Shown here piece by piece: positions 1 through 10,571 of a stretch of DNA of 64,000 nucleotides (its first letter is position 1; each line of letters begins with the position of its first letter). Both the position numbers and the translations under genes were made by a program. Under the pieces are notes generated by a model that saw only the letters and a list, made by a program, of their open reading frames with translations, was not told the origin of the DNA and made no database searches. Source of the DNA: Lepiota brunneoincarnata (Eukaryota > Basidiomycota > Agaricomycetes > Agaricales > Agaricaceae); NCBI GenBank assembly GCA_023014365.1, contig JAEBUN010000014.1, positions 434,001 to 498,000 on the forward strand. The letters run 5' to 3'.

Positions 1-754
1 GTTCAATGATCTCCAGAGTGGGATTACCCAAATAGATGCACCAGAGGGTGTAATGAATAGAAGCGTTGGTAGTTGTCTTGTCCACTTGGTCTTTCTTAAG
101 CACTTTCATGAACACCAAGTGTACATTGAGAAGTTCTGGTGGAATGATGTCATGGCCAGCAGGATCTGTATAATCCACAAAGTGCTTTGTCATTTCAGTG
201 TAGAAGGCACATAAGCAGCTCTCGAGGGGACGATCCATCCCCATCTTCATGCCAAACTCCCAGATTGGCACAAGCACTTGATATTGGAGGTTTCCCTCAG
301 GTCCATCAATGTAGATGAGTGATACCCATTGCAGGAACACCAATGCCCCCTGAAGATGGATTGTTGCCAGCAAGTGGCTTTGCAGTTTGTCAATGGCCCC
401 CTGTCGGCATGGGAACCTGTCCGGAAGGCTCAATAGCATGGCAAAAATCAGGACAGTGTTTGGGTCCACCCACATACATGGACTGTGCACTGACAGGTGG
501 ATGGATGTGTTGAGATTGGATAAATGGTACTTGCTACCTGTCCCTATGGCCCTTGTCTGTGTCTGCTCCCATCGGGCCCACAGTGATTTGGGCCTCTCAT
601 TCCCTTCTTGTAGTTTGGAAATGATGGGTTTAATGGCCAGAGGTATCCCATTGGCAATTTGGACCAATTTTTCAGTGAATTTGTTCATCAGCACCTGAGA
701 TGTTTGAAATATCAACTTTGCATCCTGAGACCGATCCTTCTCGGTTTGTATTTC
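1..754 (-). CDS. Unrecognised protein, partial (runs off left edge)
   Basis: A minus-strand reading frame stays open for about 251 codons from position 754 to the left edge of the window. It begins directly after a good 3' splice site (minus-strand TATAACAG at about 755-762), so this is an internal or last exon of a spliced gene whose upstream exons I could not place with confidence. The product is soluble-looking, with tryptophan-rich stretches (ARWEQTQTRA, YTLWCIYLGNP) and an acidic loop with IDGPEGN. I do not recognise the family. The uninterrupted length and ordinary amino-acid composition argue for real coding sequence, although the surroundings are repeat-rich and it may belong to a mobile element or a fungal-specific family. 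Confidence 0.55.
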
Positions 755-2857
755 CTGTTATATTGTTAGATTAACTTTCAATTTATAGTAAGTTTGTGCA
801 GTTAGCTGAATGGCACTCAGGGGCTAACAATAAATGTAATGAATATAGCAGTAAAATCCTTCAGTATGTTCAATCACTGGTAGAGCAACTGTGTAGTGTG
901 ATCAGGTACTGAGAATGGGACATAGGACTTACAACGGATGCACACCATGCTCTGTATTCAATTTTGCAACTTTATCCTGTCTAGTATTGCTCAGAGTACC
1001 ATTAGTTGGAAGCAGTCTATTGAGATATTCATTGGGTGGCACATGCAAGATGGTAAGGATTTTATTTTCAAGCTCATGTACACTCCTAATCCACATTTCA
1101 CCAATGCCAAGTTCAGGTTATATCAAGACACTTCCCCCCAGGTGACCAGACTCCCCCATTTGCAAAAAACTTCACTGGAACAGTCCTCTCATAGATATGG
1201 AACATTACAATGGTGTGCATGCCACAGAACCCCCGGACCGTCCAGTGTTCATCTTTATCTGACTTTGAAGAATGTTTTACTCCCCTTCACATTCTTCAGC
1301 CACCAATCACATCCACTCCATTAATACTCACATTAAAACCCAATCTATTGCCCAACCCATGGCCATTCCAGATACTTCCTTCTTGTGGGTGCTTTTAGCA
1401 ACCTCCAAGGCAGCCCTTGCCTTTCCCCTCTCTTCCCAGGATGGCTTTTTGTACTTGTGTGAGTAGAGGTAAGCATATGACATGTATGCAAGTGAATTTG
1501 GCGATGATGGTGAGAGCAACAGTGGTGCAGCACTTGTTACACTTATCAGGAGCTGCAAGATATGCAAGTATATGCAAGTACAAATGCAAATGCTCAATAC
1601 AACAGCATGGTAAATGTGGCTCCATGGTCCACCATCCCCTATGACTACAAGGGCTGCCACTCTTGTGGCCACACCTCTTGGCCCCAGGAGCAAATACACA
1701 CACTAGGTTTCTGTTTTTTTTGTTCATTTTAATGTCCCAGAGGCCACTCCTTTTGGTGGACGCACCTCTACAGGTTGAGCAAATGCTACTGGGGCCCCAT
1801 TGTCCCTTACTGCACCATGGCACTACATTGCCCTGCACAGAAACGCCATCTGCATGACCACTATCCTCCCCTGCCCTCTGCTTTGTCCTCTGGCTGGGTG
1901 TCACATTCTGTTTTCCACCTTGACAGTAGCCAAACCTCCAGTATATTACTCTATTGTATACTAGTAATTAATATTCATGTTTGCTATTGAAAAACATTCT
2001 ACCAAAATTGTTGTGCTTTCCTAAGCTGTGAAAAACAATGGTATGTGTGGCTATACCCCATTCCCCTCCTTTAAGTTGCCTTATACCACCCTCTGTATAT
2101 TATGCCATTACACTGATGACATTTTCTGGTGTAAATGTCTAGATTTACCATTGAAACTCATCCTACAGAAAATGCTATTTTTTCCTACATCCCAAGATAC
2201 AACACTACCTGGTGTAATTTACATGACTTACTCTTTAAGGTTTTATTTTACCACCCCTAGGGGTTCACAGTGACACCTGGTATGCATGGTATGCATGGAG
2301 ATTTACCTGCAAAATATAGAGCTGATATTTCACTAAACATCATCTTCCTTGTTGCATCTTGTTGGTCCAAAAGGGGGTTGGAATTGAAAAGAATGGAGGG
2401 ATGCTGGCCAGTGGCCTGGGGGTTATCATTGGCATCCAGGTCCTCCAGCATCAATATATGGAGTTCTGCCTTCTTAAAATGGTATATAGGGCCTTTGGAT
2501 ATTAGCACTCAAGGTACTCTGATGTATCTCAGGTAGCTGATGTGTTCTTCAACCATATGCACCAATAGCCTAATGTAACAGGAGGAATGGTTATGAATTT
2601 GTGTCTAAGGGTGAGACATGTGGTTTGTCCAGTTCAGCACTCAACTCCTATAACAGGTCTTTGCACCTTTGCCCTGTGAAAGGACCATGTTGGTGAATGG
2701 CCTCACTAAAGGGGAACAGTTGATGAATGAGCCAGACTTGAGATAATATTTGAAGGCCAAGGGAGAATTACCTATCTACATGAGCTTGCCATTATTTATA
2801 CTACCTACTTGATGAGGTAATCCAGCAGGCTTACAACCCCATGCGTGAACTATCACA
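755..2857. other. No confident gene; start of a duplicated block
   Basis: I see only short, mutually overlapping frames here on both strands, none with recognisable motifs. From about 2260 the sequence becomes clearly similar to 19430-19830: the same order of phrases occurs in both, for example a stretch around 2320-2480 matches 19460-19600. This shows the two flanks of the big retrotransposon carry diverged copies of one ancestral block. Copy 1 has about 160 extra bases at 2690-2845 that copy 2 lacks. Confidence 0.5.
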
Positions 2858-3497
2858 ATGAAGAATATCTCCTTTACCCTTGTAATGACTCTTCTGCTGA
2901 GCCAGATCTCAGCTAAATGTGAATCTGTTAATACTCCATCTGTATGTATGAATGTTTATTCTTATATGCTCTTAAGTTTATGATACTTAATATCTGATCT
3001 TCAAGGCAATGTCAAGCCACTGACACTTGTGGAGACCCATGACTTACTACAGCATACCATGAAACATTCCAGTCTGCAGGCTTTGTGCACAGGATCAGCA
3101 CCCTGGCAGCATTTGTTTACATGGATGCACATGGAGATTGGTAGATCATGGGATGTATTTACTCTCCAAAAATGGGATCACTTCACCTGCTCCAAGTGGC
3201 TTTCAAGCCGGAACAGTGCTAAATTACTGGACCCACTACCAGTCCTTTGACTGTTCAACACTCTTTCCATAATTAGATCCATAATGCTGTCTAGCTGGAC
3301 ATGCCAAAGTGATCATGTCAAAATGGTGCTATCATTACAGGACAGTGGAATCAAGCTGGTTTTGTCTGTTAATTCAAAGTCAATTGCCTATTGTTTCCCA
3401 ACAGCTGCAAAATTTTGGGGCTTTGCTGGGCCAAATAATGACTGGAAAATGGGTGTTGTCAACCCAATTTGGTTGGTTTTTGTCCCAGGAAAACCAC
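2858..3497 (+). pseudogene. Decayed DUF5648-like secreted protein gene (copy 1)
   Basis: An ATG at 2858 opens a signal-peptide-like segment (MKNISFTLVMTLLLSQISA) followed by a canonical donor GTATGT at 2942 and an acceptor ending at 3005. The second exon aligns with the better preserved copy at 19833-24348. Relative to that copy, a block of roughly 85 bp is missing near 3145, the frame is closed by stops, and a solo LTR is inserted at 3498. The product would have been a secreted protein of the DUF5648 type. It is clearly non-functional here. The intron donor is better preserved in this copy than in copy 2. Confidence 0.6.
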
Positions 3498-3959
3498 TGT
3501 TAGGGCAACCTGGAGGGTTCGGACAACCCAGGGAGCTGAAACGTCACTGCAGGGAAATCCTAAGTATTATTAATCTGTGAGCTAAGTAGGGAGTCCATAC
3601 CTGCAGGGAAATCCTAAGAGAATAGGATGAGGGAACCCCTGCAGGCAAAAACTATGTATATACTTGACTTATATAATCAATATAAATTGAACAAGGCTTG
3701 ACGGTGGTGTCTGGGTATTGCATAAGGCCAGGTGTGATTAAAATGAGTGTGGGGAGTGAAGATAACAGTCTGAAGTCTATGGGAAATGGGAGGAAGCAGG
3801 TGAGGGTTAAGGAGGGTGTAGAGGGTGAAGGGAGGGGTTTAACTGGGCAGTGAGGGGACCTCTGGTGCATTCTGGTTATGTTTGGGGTGTAAGCGTTTGA
3901 AAGGGGGGATGTACAGTGTGCTGGGAGGCTTAGGGGTGTTTGTGGATTGTCCCCTTACA
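3498..3959 (+). mobile_element. Solo LTR, family 1 (462 bp)
   Basis: The segment begins TGTTAGGGCAACCTGG and ends CCCCTTACA, with TG...CA termini. It is flanked by a perfect 5-bp target duplication ACCAC (3493-3497 and 3960-3964). The same family recurs at 21507-22027, where it also has its own target duplication. No internal region is present, so this is the product of LTR-LTR recombination. Confidence 0.9.
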
Positions 3960-4456
3960 ACCACCGCTGACCTCCCCATCCAGTGTAACCCACAAGGGTA
4001 CTCAGTGCCATGCAATTGGCTGTAATCCTGATGCAATATCACTCCATTCCCAATAAATTCCCTTCTCCATGCCTCGGAAACTTCAATCCAGTAGACTCTC
4101 GTGAGCTTGATATTGAATAAACATGAACAAATTGAGTACTCAGACATGCAAAACAACCCTTGAAGCCAAGTGAGCAATGACAACCAGGAACGAAATCGTG
4201 TCCACATTGGTGATAACAATTGAAGCTTGCAAATCATTCTAGGTCACAATGTGATTGCAAATGTCTGAGCACTCAATGAAGTTGCTGTTCTGGGCACATG
4301 GGTCAAGGGTATACAGAGCAAGGAAACAGAGGAATTACAAACACAAAAAACCCCAGCACTTTCTTGCCTCTTCCAAAATCCTGCCCATAACTTGACCGCT
4401 CTACAGCAAGCTGGTGTGGAGATTATCTAACAGATGTTAATAATGATAAAGAGCGG
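3960..4456. other. Unassigned flank of the gypsy insertion
   Basis: I find no intact reading frame, RNA gene or repeat in this stretch. It is the continuation of the older block that received the solo LTR and then the large gypsy element. The sequence immediately before the gypsy LTR ends in AGCGG, which matches the base pairs following the 3' LTR. Confidence 0.4.
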
Positions 4457-5753
4457 TGATACGCCGATTTCACGCCTATACATGAATTCCGTACTCCGGA
4501 ACGATTCTCTACATAGAATCATTGGCTATATCATTAAAGAACTCTATAGAGGATTGGTACTATATCCCGTAGTAGCCAGTTTGACCGAACTGAGGATATT
4601 CGAGCCTCGGAAGTGTTCAAACCAGCTCATTATCACTAAGCTTAGTGAACCAAGCTATCAGAATGCTCTCCGGAGGGATTCAGGACTCTACATAGCCTAT
4701 CGAGTATACCCTGGTCGCATCCAGGGACCTTACGAGCAGTTTTCTGATGAACCCGAATGCGTTTGAACATAAAAGAATGTACCTAGCAGCTGTCGCAGGC
4801 GTATTACATCTATAGCGAGTTCAATAATGATGACCGGACCACGGAACGGAACGTCCAACGTTCGGGAGGCAATACCCGATGCCCAAAACCCTAGAAACAT
4901 CAAAGACTCCTAATTAACAAGTGCTTTGTGGGTCCCGGCACTTCGGCATTCTGCTTAACTGAGATTAATTACAACGGATCAAGGGATTGTCCATCCGCTA
5001 TACATTCCGATCATAATTGATCCGGAAACTTAACGCGCTCGCGTGGACGCAGAATAATGCAGCCGAGCACGGAGCACGTCTGGCTGGATTGCCATTCGTT
5101 AATCAGAGAAAAACCCATAACCCAGGGTGAGGTAGAAATGCTGCCGAACCTTCCAAAATGTTCTACAGTGCCTGTAACAATTAAGCTTATTGTTTTCTAT
5201 TTCATATTTACTATCTCTCGTATGTATCTAAACAATATAAATACGGTCGCACTTGTTTGTGGAGAGGAGGTCTCACCCCCACTTCCACACGCAAGTCTGC
5301 GAGCTGTGATCAAGAACGGTTTCAGAGGGCTATTTAGTGTGCGTCGTTAAGTGTGATTTCTTCGGTCGTCGACCAACCCAGGGACAGAGACAGAGACCAG
5401 AGTTCAGAGTTTAGAGTTCCAGAGTGCTAGAGACAGAGACAGAGACAGAGACCAGAGTTCAGAGACCAGAGACCAGAGACCAGAGACCCAGCGCTTTGAA
5501 TTGACAGGGATTGTCTTTTCATTGTTGCACCGTACGGCTAAGATAACTTCAACGGCTGTTTGTTAACCTCTAAAAACACTACTCTCTTGAATTTCGCTGT
5601 CAGAACGCACCCCCAGAACACCCTAAAAGACGAAACTGTTCATTATCTATCTCATTCCACTTGTATTAGCTTAAGCTTATCGAATAGCGGCTAAGCTTAG
5701 TGAAAACGAGCCCCCTATCTATATTAAAACCTACGAAAGTTTCTACCTTTTCA
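4457..5753 (+). repeat. 5' LTR of the gypsy element
   Basis: The LTR starts TGATACGCCG and ends CCTTTTCA. It holds a TATA-like box (TATAAATA at 5236-5243), a purine-rich block of short AGAGACC/ACAGAG tandem repeats at about 5380-5490, and four copies of the palindrome TAAGCTTA (4637, 5182, 5672, 5692). It is identical to the 3' LTR apart from four transitions (near 4462, 4709, 4785 and 4807). Short open frames inside it have no features that support coding. Confidence 0.95.
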
Positions 5754-7801
5754 TCTGGAGCCCACCGCGAGGGGGGTTTTCAGTTGAATTTCACGAGCCA
5801 AACACCAAAAAGACTTGGACACTGGCCTGCCTTTCACCTGCGAAGCAGAAAAAGGTTCAAGCAAAGACCGTAAAGTCACCCAAAACGTCCTTCGAGAACA
5901 GTCTCAGGAAGGTTGACCCCCCAAAACAGAGAACTACTCGGAATTCCAATCGTCTAGAAGGTTCTGAAGGCCTCATCGCCGCTAGTACCTCTCGAAAGCG
6001 AAAAGATCCCGTTAACTCTCTAGCTGCGAACACAGCGAGTGGTTCAGCAGTTGCAGTATCGAGAGAAGTCGCACTGCCGACCTCTACTGCTCCCAGAATT
6101 ACACTAAGGCTTCCAGCCTCAGCTCGCAACATAGCACATATTCTGCGCACCAAAAGCCAGGATGGCCAGACCGTTCCTACGCTAAGCTTAGCGGTTACAA
6201 ACCAAAACTCGTTTCATACAAACCCTCCTGGTGCCTCTACGGTACCACAGATATCACAGTCAACTCCGACTGTACAGACAAACCAAACTACGCCGTCTAC
6301 GACGACTACAGCTAGAAAAATGGGACACGAGCATATGCCAATTCCCTTTAGCAATAATGCTCCCAGATGGGATGCATCAAAACCACAGACATTGAGAAAT
6401 TATCTCTGGACGCTTGAACGGCTCTTCACGATAACGAAGACGACGGACGATGCAGAAAGGATAAATTGGGCAGTGTCATATGTGGACCAGGATATCCGTG
6501 AAGAGTGGATGAGTTTTGCGGAGTTCCCAGCAGGAAGCTGGACAGGCTTCGTAGAGAGATTGAAGAAAGAGTATCCCGAGACTGTGGCAGCCGAGCAGGG
6601 CTCAGTGCGACGATTAAGGGAACTCTGCACAGAGAGTAGAGGCATTGCAATGAATGAGGAGCATAGAGTCTTAGACTTCAAAAGGCGATTCATCCTAGAA
6701 GCAGAGAAGTGCCTGAAGTCGCCGGCGGTAGTCTCGAACCGAGAGCTAGTCGAGTTATTTACGAGCGCACTGGACTCCGTGTTCCAGGACGTACTCAATG
6801 CGAGATTAGCGATCACCGGGGCGCGTAGAACCGCGAGCAATGGGTCGGCACTAACTGCGAAGGATTTATGTGAAGAGGACCCCTATGATTGGAGGATCAT
6901 CATGGATAAAGCCGTCGAAATTTCGATTGGCAAAACACTTATGCGATCCCTTCATCAGGATTCAAGGCCGGTGAACTCGGCATCAATGAGCCATCCACCT
7001 GTGACGTCCGGAACAGGGACTTATGACCCTGTAGTAAAGCGAGAGCTGCAAAGCTTAAAACAGAAGTTTCAGGATGAAGTCTCGCAGATGGCAGGCGGTC
7101 TCGCTGAGCTTAAGGACCTCATGAATATCTAGGGGCATACCTTAAAATCATACTTAGAGAGTTTGGCGAAAGAAGGACATAATCATGCCGGTTATAATCA
7201 CGCTCAGAGGAATACCGGAAGTGGGTCGGCAGGGTCGCTTTCCGATCGCAAGTGTTTCTACTGCTGGTTATTAGGGCATAGTTGGTTATTCTGCCCGGAC
7301 ATGGAGGCGGATAAACAAGCTGGCCGAATTAGAGTCGAAGGGAACAAAATATATATGGGAGATGGCTCGAGTATCCCTCGAGGAGAAGGGCCTATTAAAG
7401 AGAAAGTGGCAAAGTACTATGCGACAAAGGGACAACTCTTCGTTCAGATACCAGAACTGCCAGAGGTTGAGCCTGAGTTACCGCAAGTGCCAACGTCAGC
7501 GGTGTTTGCACAGAGAGTGTTCCCGAGGTCAGAAAACCAAAGGTCACCAGCGGAAGAAGAAGTCCGCCATCTGAAGCAGCGCATGGAAATGTTAGAGACA
7601 GTTGCCATCCACGCCGGGAGTGCCCCAAAGGTTAAGCTTATGACCAGAAAGGATGATAATGTTGAGATACAGTCTTTGGCCGAGCAATTGGCCCAGATAC
7701 AGGCTAAGCTTAGTGGTTTGACGGATGGTACGCCCTCGGCAAGCCAGTATTTGGACACCAGGAGTGGCGCGAAGACTTGGAACTCGGAGTCGGGTTTCTA
7801 A
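5675..7801 (+). CDS. gag: Gag polyprotein (capsid and zinc-knuckle nucleocapsid), one in-frame stop
   Basis: The first ATG is at 6320, but the same frame is open upstream to 5675 without any ATG, so the true start may be non-AUG or lie on a spliced leader. The capsid part (about 6320-7129) is helical with a typical gag motif order. An in-frame TAG at 7130-7132 separates it from the nucleocapsid part, which continues in the same frame and carries a CCHC knuckle CFYCWLLGHSWLFC (about 7255-7296). The frame ends TAA at 7799, immediately after the heptamer GGGTTTC, a canonical -1 slippage sequence leading into the protease frame. The TAG could be a disabling mutation, a sequence error or a recoded stop. 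Confidence 0.85.
5756..5772 (+). other. Primer binding site (putative)
   Basis: Two bases after the 5' LTR the sequence TGGAGCCCACCGCGAGG begins with TGG, as expected for a site pairing with the CCA 3' end of a tRNA. I cannot name the tRNA without a search. The implied discriminator base is U. Confidence 0.6.
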
Positions 7802-8910
7802 AGGGTTCGAGGAAGGAGCTGGCTCTGAAGAAGAAGGTCGCCTTCGCCAGAGGACAGACTCCTGAGGACGCGTCAGATTCCGAGCGATCAGAAGAATCAG
7901 AAAATGAGGAAATAGGGCAGACAACGGAGAAACCAATGCATGCCGCAGCAGGAGAATTACCATATAGAAATGTGAAACCACTGCGCCCGGTCGTTGAGGT
8001 ACCACCACTACCTGTCAGAAGGATGGAACCATCCAAGAAGGAGCCTGCGTATAAGCACCAGGCCCCTATAGAGAGGAATGTTGATGTTGAGGAAGTACTC
8101 AGCAGGGTATTGAAGCAAGAAGCCTCAGTATCGCATGGAGAACTCTTGGCCTTGTCACCGATATACAGGAATGCTTATAGAGAGCGCATTATGAGAAAAC
8201 GGGTACCCACGAGTCAAAGCTTAATAGCAGGAGTAGGGCCCGGGGACGATAATACAGAAGATATAGAGATTAATAGTGGGCCAGTACAAGTCATGATAAC
8301 GGAGTTGGCAGATGGCTCTCGGAAGTATGATACGGTGCTCCAAGAAGGCTCGGCAACCCAAGCCTGGGTAGCTCAGGATCCAATCATGCAGTACTTGGAG
8401 TCACTGCCCCGAAGAGACAGGGGACGGCAAGTGTTTATTGCGAAAGAATGCAAGTCGTTGAGAGTAGTGCCAACTCTGATAAATGGGATTCGGCAGGAAG
8501 AGGCCTTGCTAGATAGCGGGTCACAGATCGTCTCCATGAGTCAGGAAGCGGCGATTGCATGTCAAGTTTCTTGGGACCCAGATACTACGATAAATTTGCA
8601 GAGTGCGAATGGGCAGGTTGAAAAGACTTGTGGATTGGCAAAGAACGTAGGCTTTACCTGCGGGGGAGTCACAATCTATTTGCAAGTTCACATCGTTCGT
8701 AGCCCCGCATATCGAGTACTCCTGGGACGACCCTTTGATGTAATGACGGCTAGTGAAGTCAGGAATAGTGCCAGTGGCGAGCAAACCTTGGTTATTACGG
8801 ACCCAAATACCAGAGAAAGGGCTGTGTTACCAACTTATGCTCGAGGAGAGTGTAATCCTCCTAAGCTTAGGGAAAACAGTCAAAATTTTCAAGAAACCTC
8901 GATGAGTTGA
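7777..8910 (+). CDS. Retroelement aspartic protease segment of Pol
   Basis: This frame is -1 relative to gag and becomes readable from the GGGTTTC heptamer at 7792. The N-terminal third is charged and probably disordered. The protease core carries the catalytic triplet as ALLDSGSQIVSMS (around 8506-8545) and a downstream hydrophobic-Gly motif VLLGRPFDV (8718-8744) typical of the family's second flap region. The frame ends with TGA at 8908-8910. A second slippery heptamer, AAATTTT at 8883-8889, lies just before it in the right register to enter the reverse transcriptase frame by another -1 step. Confidence 0.85.
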   Translation: MELGVGFLKGSRKELALKKKVAFARGQTPEDASDSERSEESENEEIGQTTEKPMHAAAGELPYRNVKPLRPVVEVPPLPVRRMEPSKKEPAYKHQAPIERNVDVEEVLSRVLKQEASVSHGELLALSPIYRNAYRERIMRKRVPTSQSLIAGVGPGDDNTEDIEINSGPVQVMITELADGSRKYDTVLQEGSATQAWVAQDPIMQYLESLPRRDRGRQVFIAKECKSLRVVPTLINGIRQEEALLDSGSQIVSMSQEAAIACQVSWDPDTTINLQSANGQVEKTCGLAKNVGFTCGGVTIYLQVHIVRSPAYRVLLGRPFDVMTASEVRNSASGEQTLVITDPNTRERAVLPTYARGECNPPKLRENSQNFQETSMS

Positions 8911-10571
8911 CTGAGGGACAAGGAGAGGTGGCTTGTATAATAGACTATGATGATGAGAAGGGCCCTGTCGTCGCACAAACACTAAGCTTAGCAAAAGGAA
9001 GCTTCTCAGAGGCCGAGCTACAGCTAATGTTCATTGACCGAGTCATATGCGATGAGGACTGCCCACAGGAAGATAAAGCAACGGCGTTATTGTGCCTAGG
9101 ACGCATAGCCAACGCGCAGGGCACAGAGGACCAGGGAATAACTGTCTTTGAAACAGAAGAAGATGACAAAGATACGGTACAATGCCTGGCTGGGAAGAAA
9201 TATAAACCAGTAGCCTTAAAAGTGAGGCCAGTGTTGGGGGATCTACCGGAGAGATTCAGGATAAAACGAGAAATAAAAGGGGACCCACTGGCAGAAATGC
9301 CTGAGCTTAGCGTGCATCCTCCAGAGTTTGTCCCGACAGGCAGATATACGGAGGAGCGTAAGCTTAAGCTGGACGAAGCCCATGCAGGGGATTTCTTGTG
9401 GCCAGAGGAAAGAAAGCTGATGCACCACATCATGATGCTTCAAGAAAAGGCATTCGCCTGGACAGATGAGGAAAAGGGATGTTTTAGGGAAGATTTCTTC
9501 CCGCCGATTGAGATACCGACGGTAGAACATACTCCGTGGGTTGAGAAACCCATTCTGATTCCACCAGCGATCTATGATGAAGTTTGTGCCATTATAAAGA
9601 GAAAGATTAGTGCTGGTGTATACGAGCCGTCGAACTCATCCTATAGATCCAGATGGTTCTGTGTGGTGAAGAAAGATGGGAAAAGTTTGAGACTGGTACA
9701 CAGCTTGGAACCGCTGAACAAAGTGACGATAGCGCATTCAGGACTGCCGCCAGCAACGGAAGATTTGGCAATGCACTTCGCAGGCAGAGCTTGCAGAGGC
9801 ATTCTGGATCTATATGTTGGCTATGACGAACGACTGTTAGCTGAGTCGTCTCGGGACTTAACAACGTTCCAGACGCCTTTTGGAGCGCTACGCTTAGTGA
9901 CGTTACCCATGGGATGGACCAATTCAGTGCCTATATTTCATGAGGATGTAACAGCGATCCTGGCCAGTGAGATACCAGAATACACGATGCTGTACATAGA
10001 TGATGTACCTATCAGAGGACCCAAAACTAGATATGAGTTGCCAGATGGCATGGAAGAGACACTGAAAGAAAACCCAGGGATCCGACGATTTGTATGGGAA
10101 CACATGCAGACGGTCAATAGGATTCTACAGAGGATGAAATACGTAGGAGGAACCTTCTCTGGGCCCAAGACGACTATCTGTGCTGATGAAATCACCGTGG
10201 TGGGTTTTGAATGCTCTTATAAAGGACGGTTGCCTGCCACAGACACCATTGGGAAGATATTAAGATGGGGGGATTGCGAGAATGTCTCCGAGCTAAGGGG
10301 TTTTCTAGGAACAGCTACGCGCTGCAGGAATCATATCCCGAAGTTCATAGCCATTGCTGCACCTCTATACGAAAAGCTTAAGAAAGGGCAAGAGTTTGAA
10401 TGGGGAGAAAATGAACGGAAAGCACAGCAGGAGCTGAAAGATGCAATTCAACACTGTTTCCCAACCAGGAACCCCGAATTCCCGAGTAAACAACCCATAG
10501 TAGTAGCCGTGGATACCTCATGGAGGGCTGGTGGGATACTACATATATCAGCGAGATGGAGAAGACGCTAA
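8883..10571 (+). CDS. pol: Reverse transcriptase (with start of RNase H)
   Basis: The frame runs from the AAATTTT site and contains the Ty3/gypsy polymerase order: RFCVV-type finger motifs (SRWFCVVKKDG), the LPMGWTNS motif and the catalytic box MLYIDDV (about 9991-10011). The RNase H domain starts at VVAVDTSWRAGG. An extra G near 10530 (GCTGGTGGGATAC instead of the expected GCTGTGGGATAC) throws the frame out and the frame ends at 10571. The continuation is in the next frame from 10531. The polymerase core itself appears complete. Confidence 0.9.
   Translation, partial: KFSRNLDELTEGQGEVACIIDYDDEKGPVVAQTLSLAKGSFSEAELQLMFIDRVICDEDCPQEDKATALLCLGRIANAQGTEDQGITVFETEEDDKDTVQCLAGKKYKPVALKVRPVLGDLPERFRIKREIKGDPLAEMPELSVHPPEFVPTGRYTEERKLKLDEAHAGDFLWPEERKLMHHIMMLQEKAFAWTDEEKGCFREDFFPPIEIPTVEHTPWVEKPILIPPAIYDEVCAIIKRKISAGVYEPSNSSYRSRWFCVVKKDGKSLRLVHSLEPLNKVTIAHSGLPPATEDLAMHFAGRACRGILDLYVGYDERLLAESSRDLTTFQTPFGALRLVTLPMGWTNSVPIFHEDVTAILASEIPEYTMLYIDDVPIRGPKTRYELPDGMEETLKENPGIRRFVWEHMQTVNRILQRMKYVGGTFSGPKTTICADEITVVGFECSYKGRLPATDTIGKILRWGDCENVSELRGFLGTATRCRNHIPKFIAIAAPLYEKLKKGQEFEWGENERKAQQELKDAIQHCFPTRNPEFPSKQPIVVAVDTSWRAGGILHISARWRRR

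Noticed and set aside
1395..1904. A 169-codon minus-strand frame rich in cysteines
   Set aside because: The cysteines have no zinc-finger spacing, the sequence is low-complexity and no neighbouring exon supports it.
4434..5350. Open frames of about 100 codons within the LTR (4434-4766, 5057-5350)
   Set aside because: They repeat in both LTRs because the LTRs are identical, cross the LTR boundary in one case, and show no protein-like motifs.
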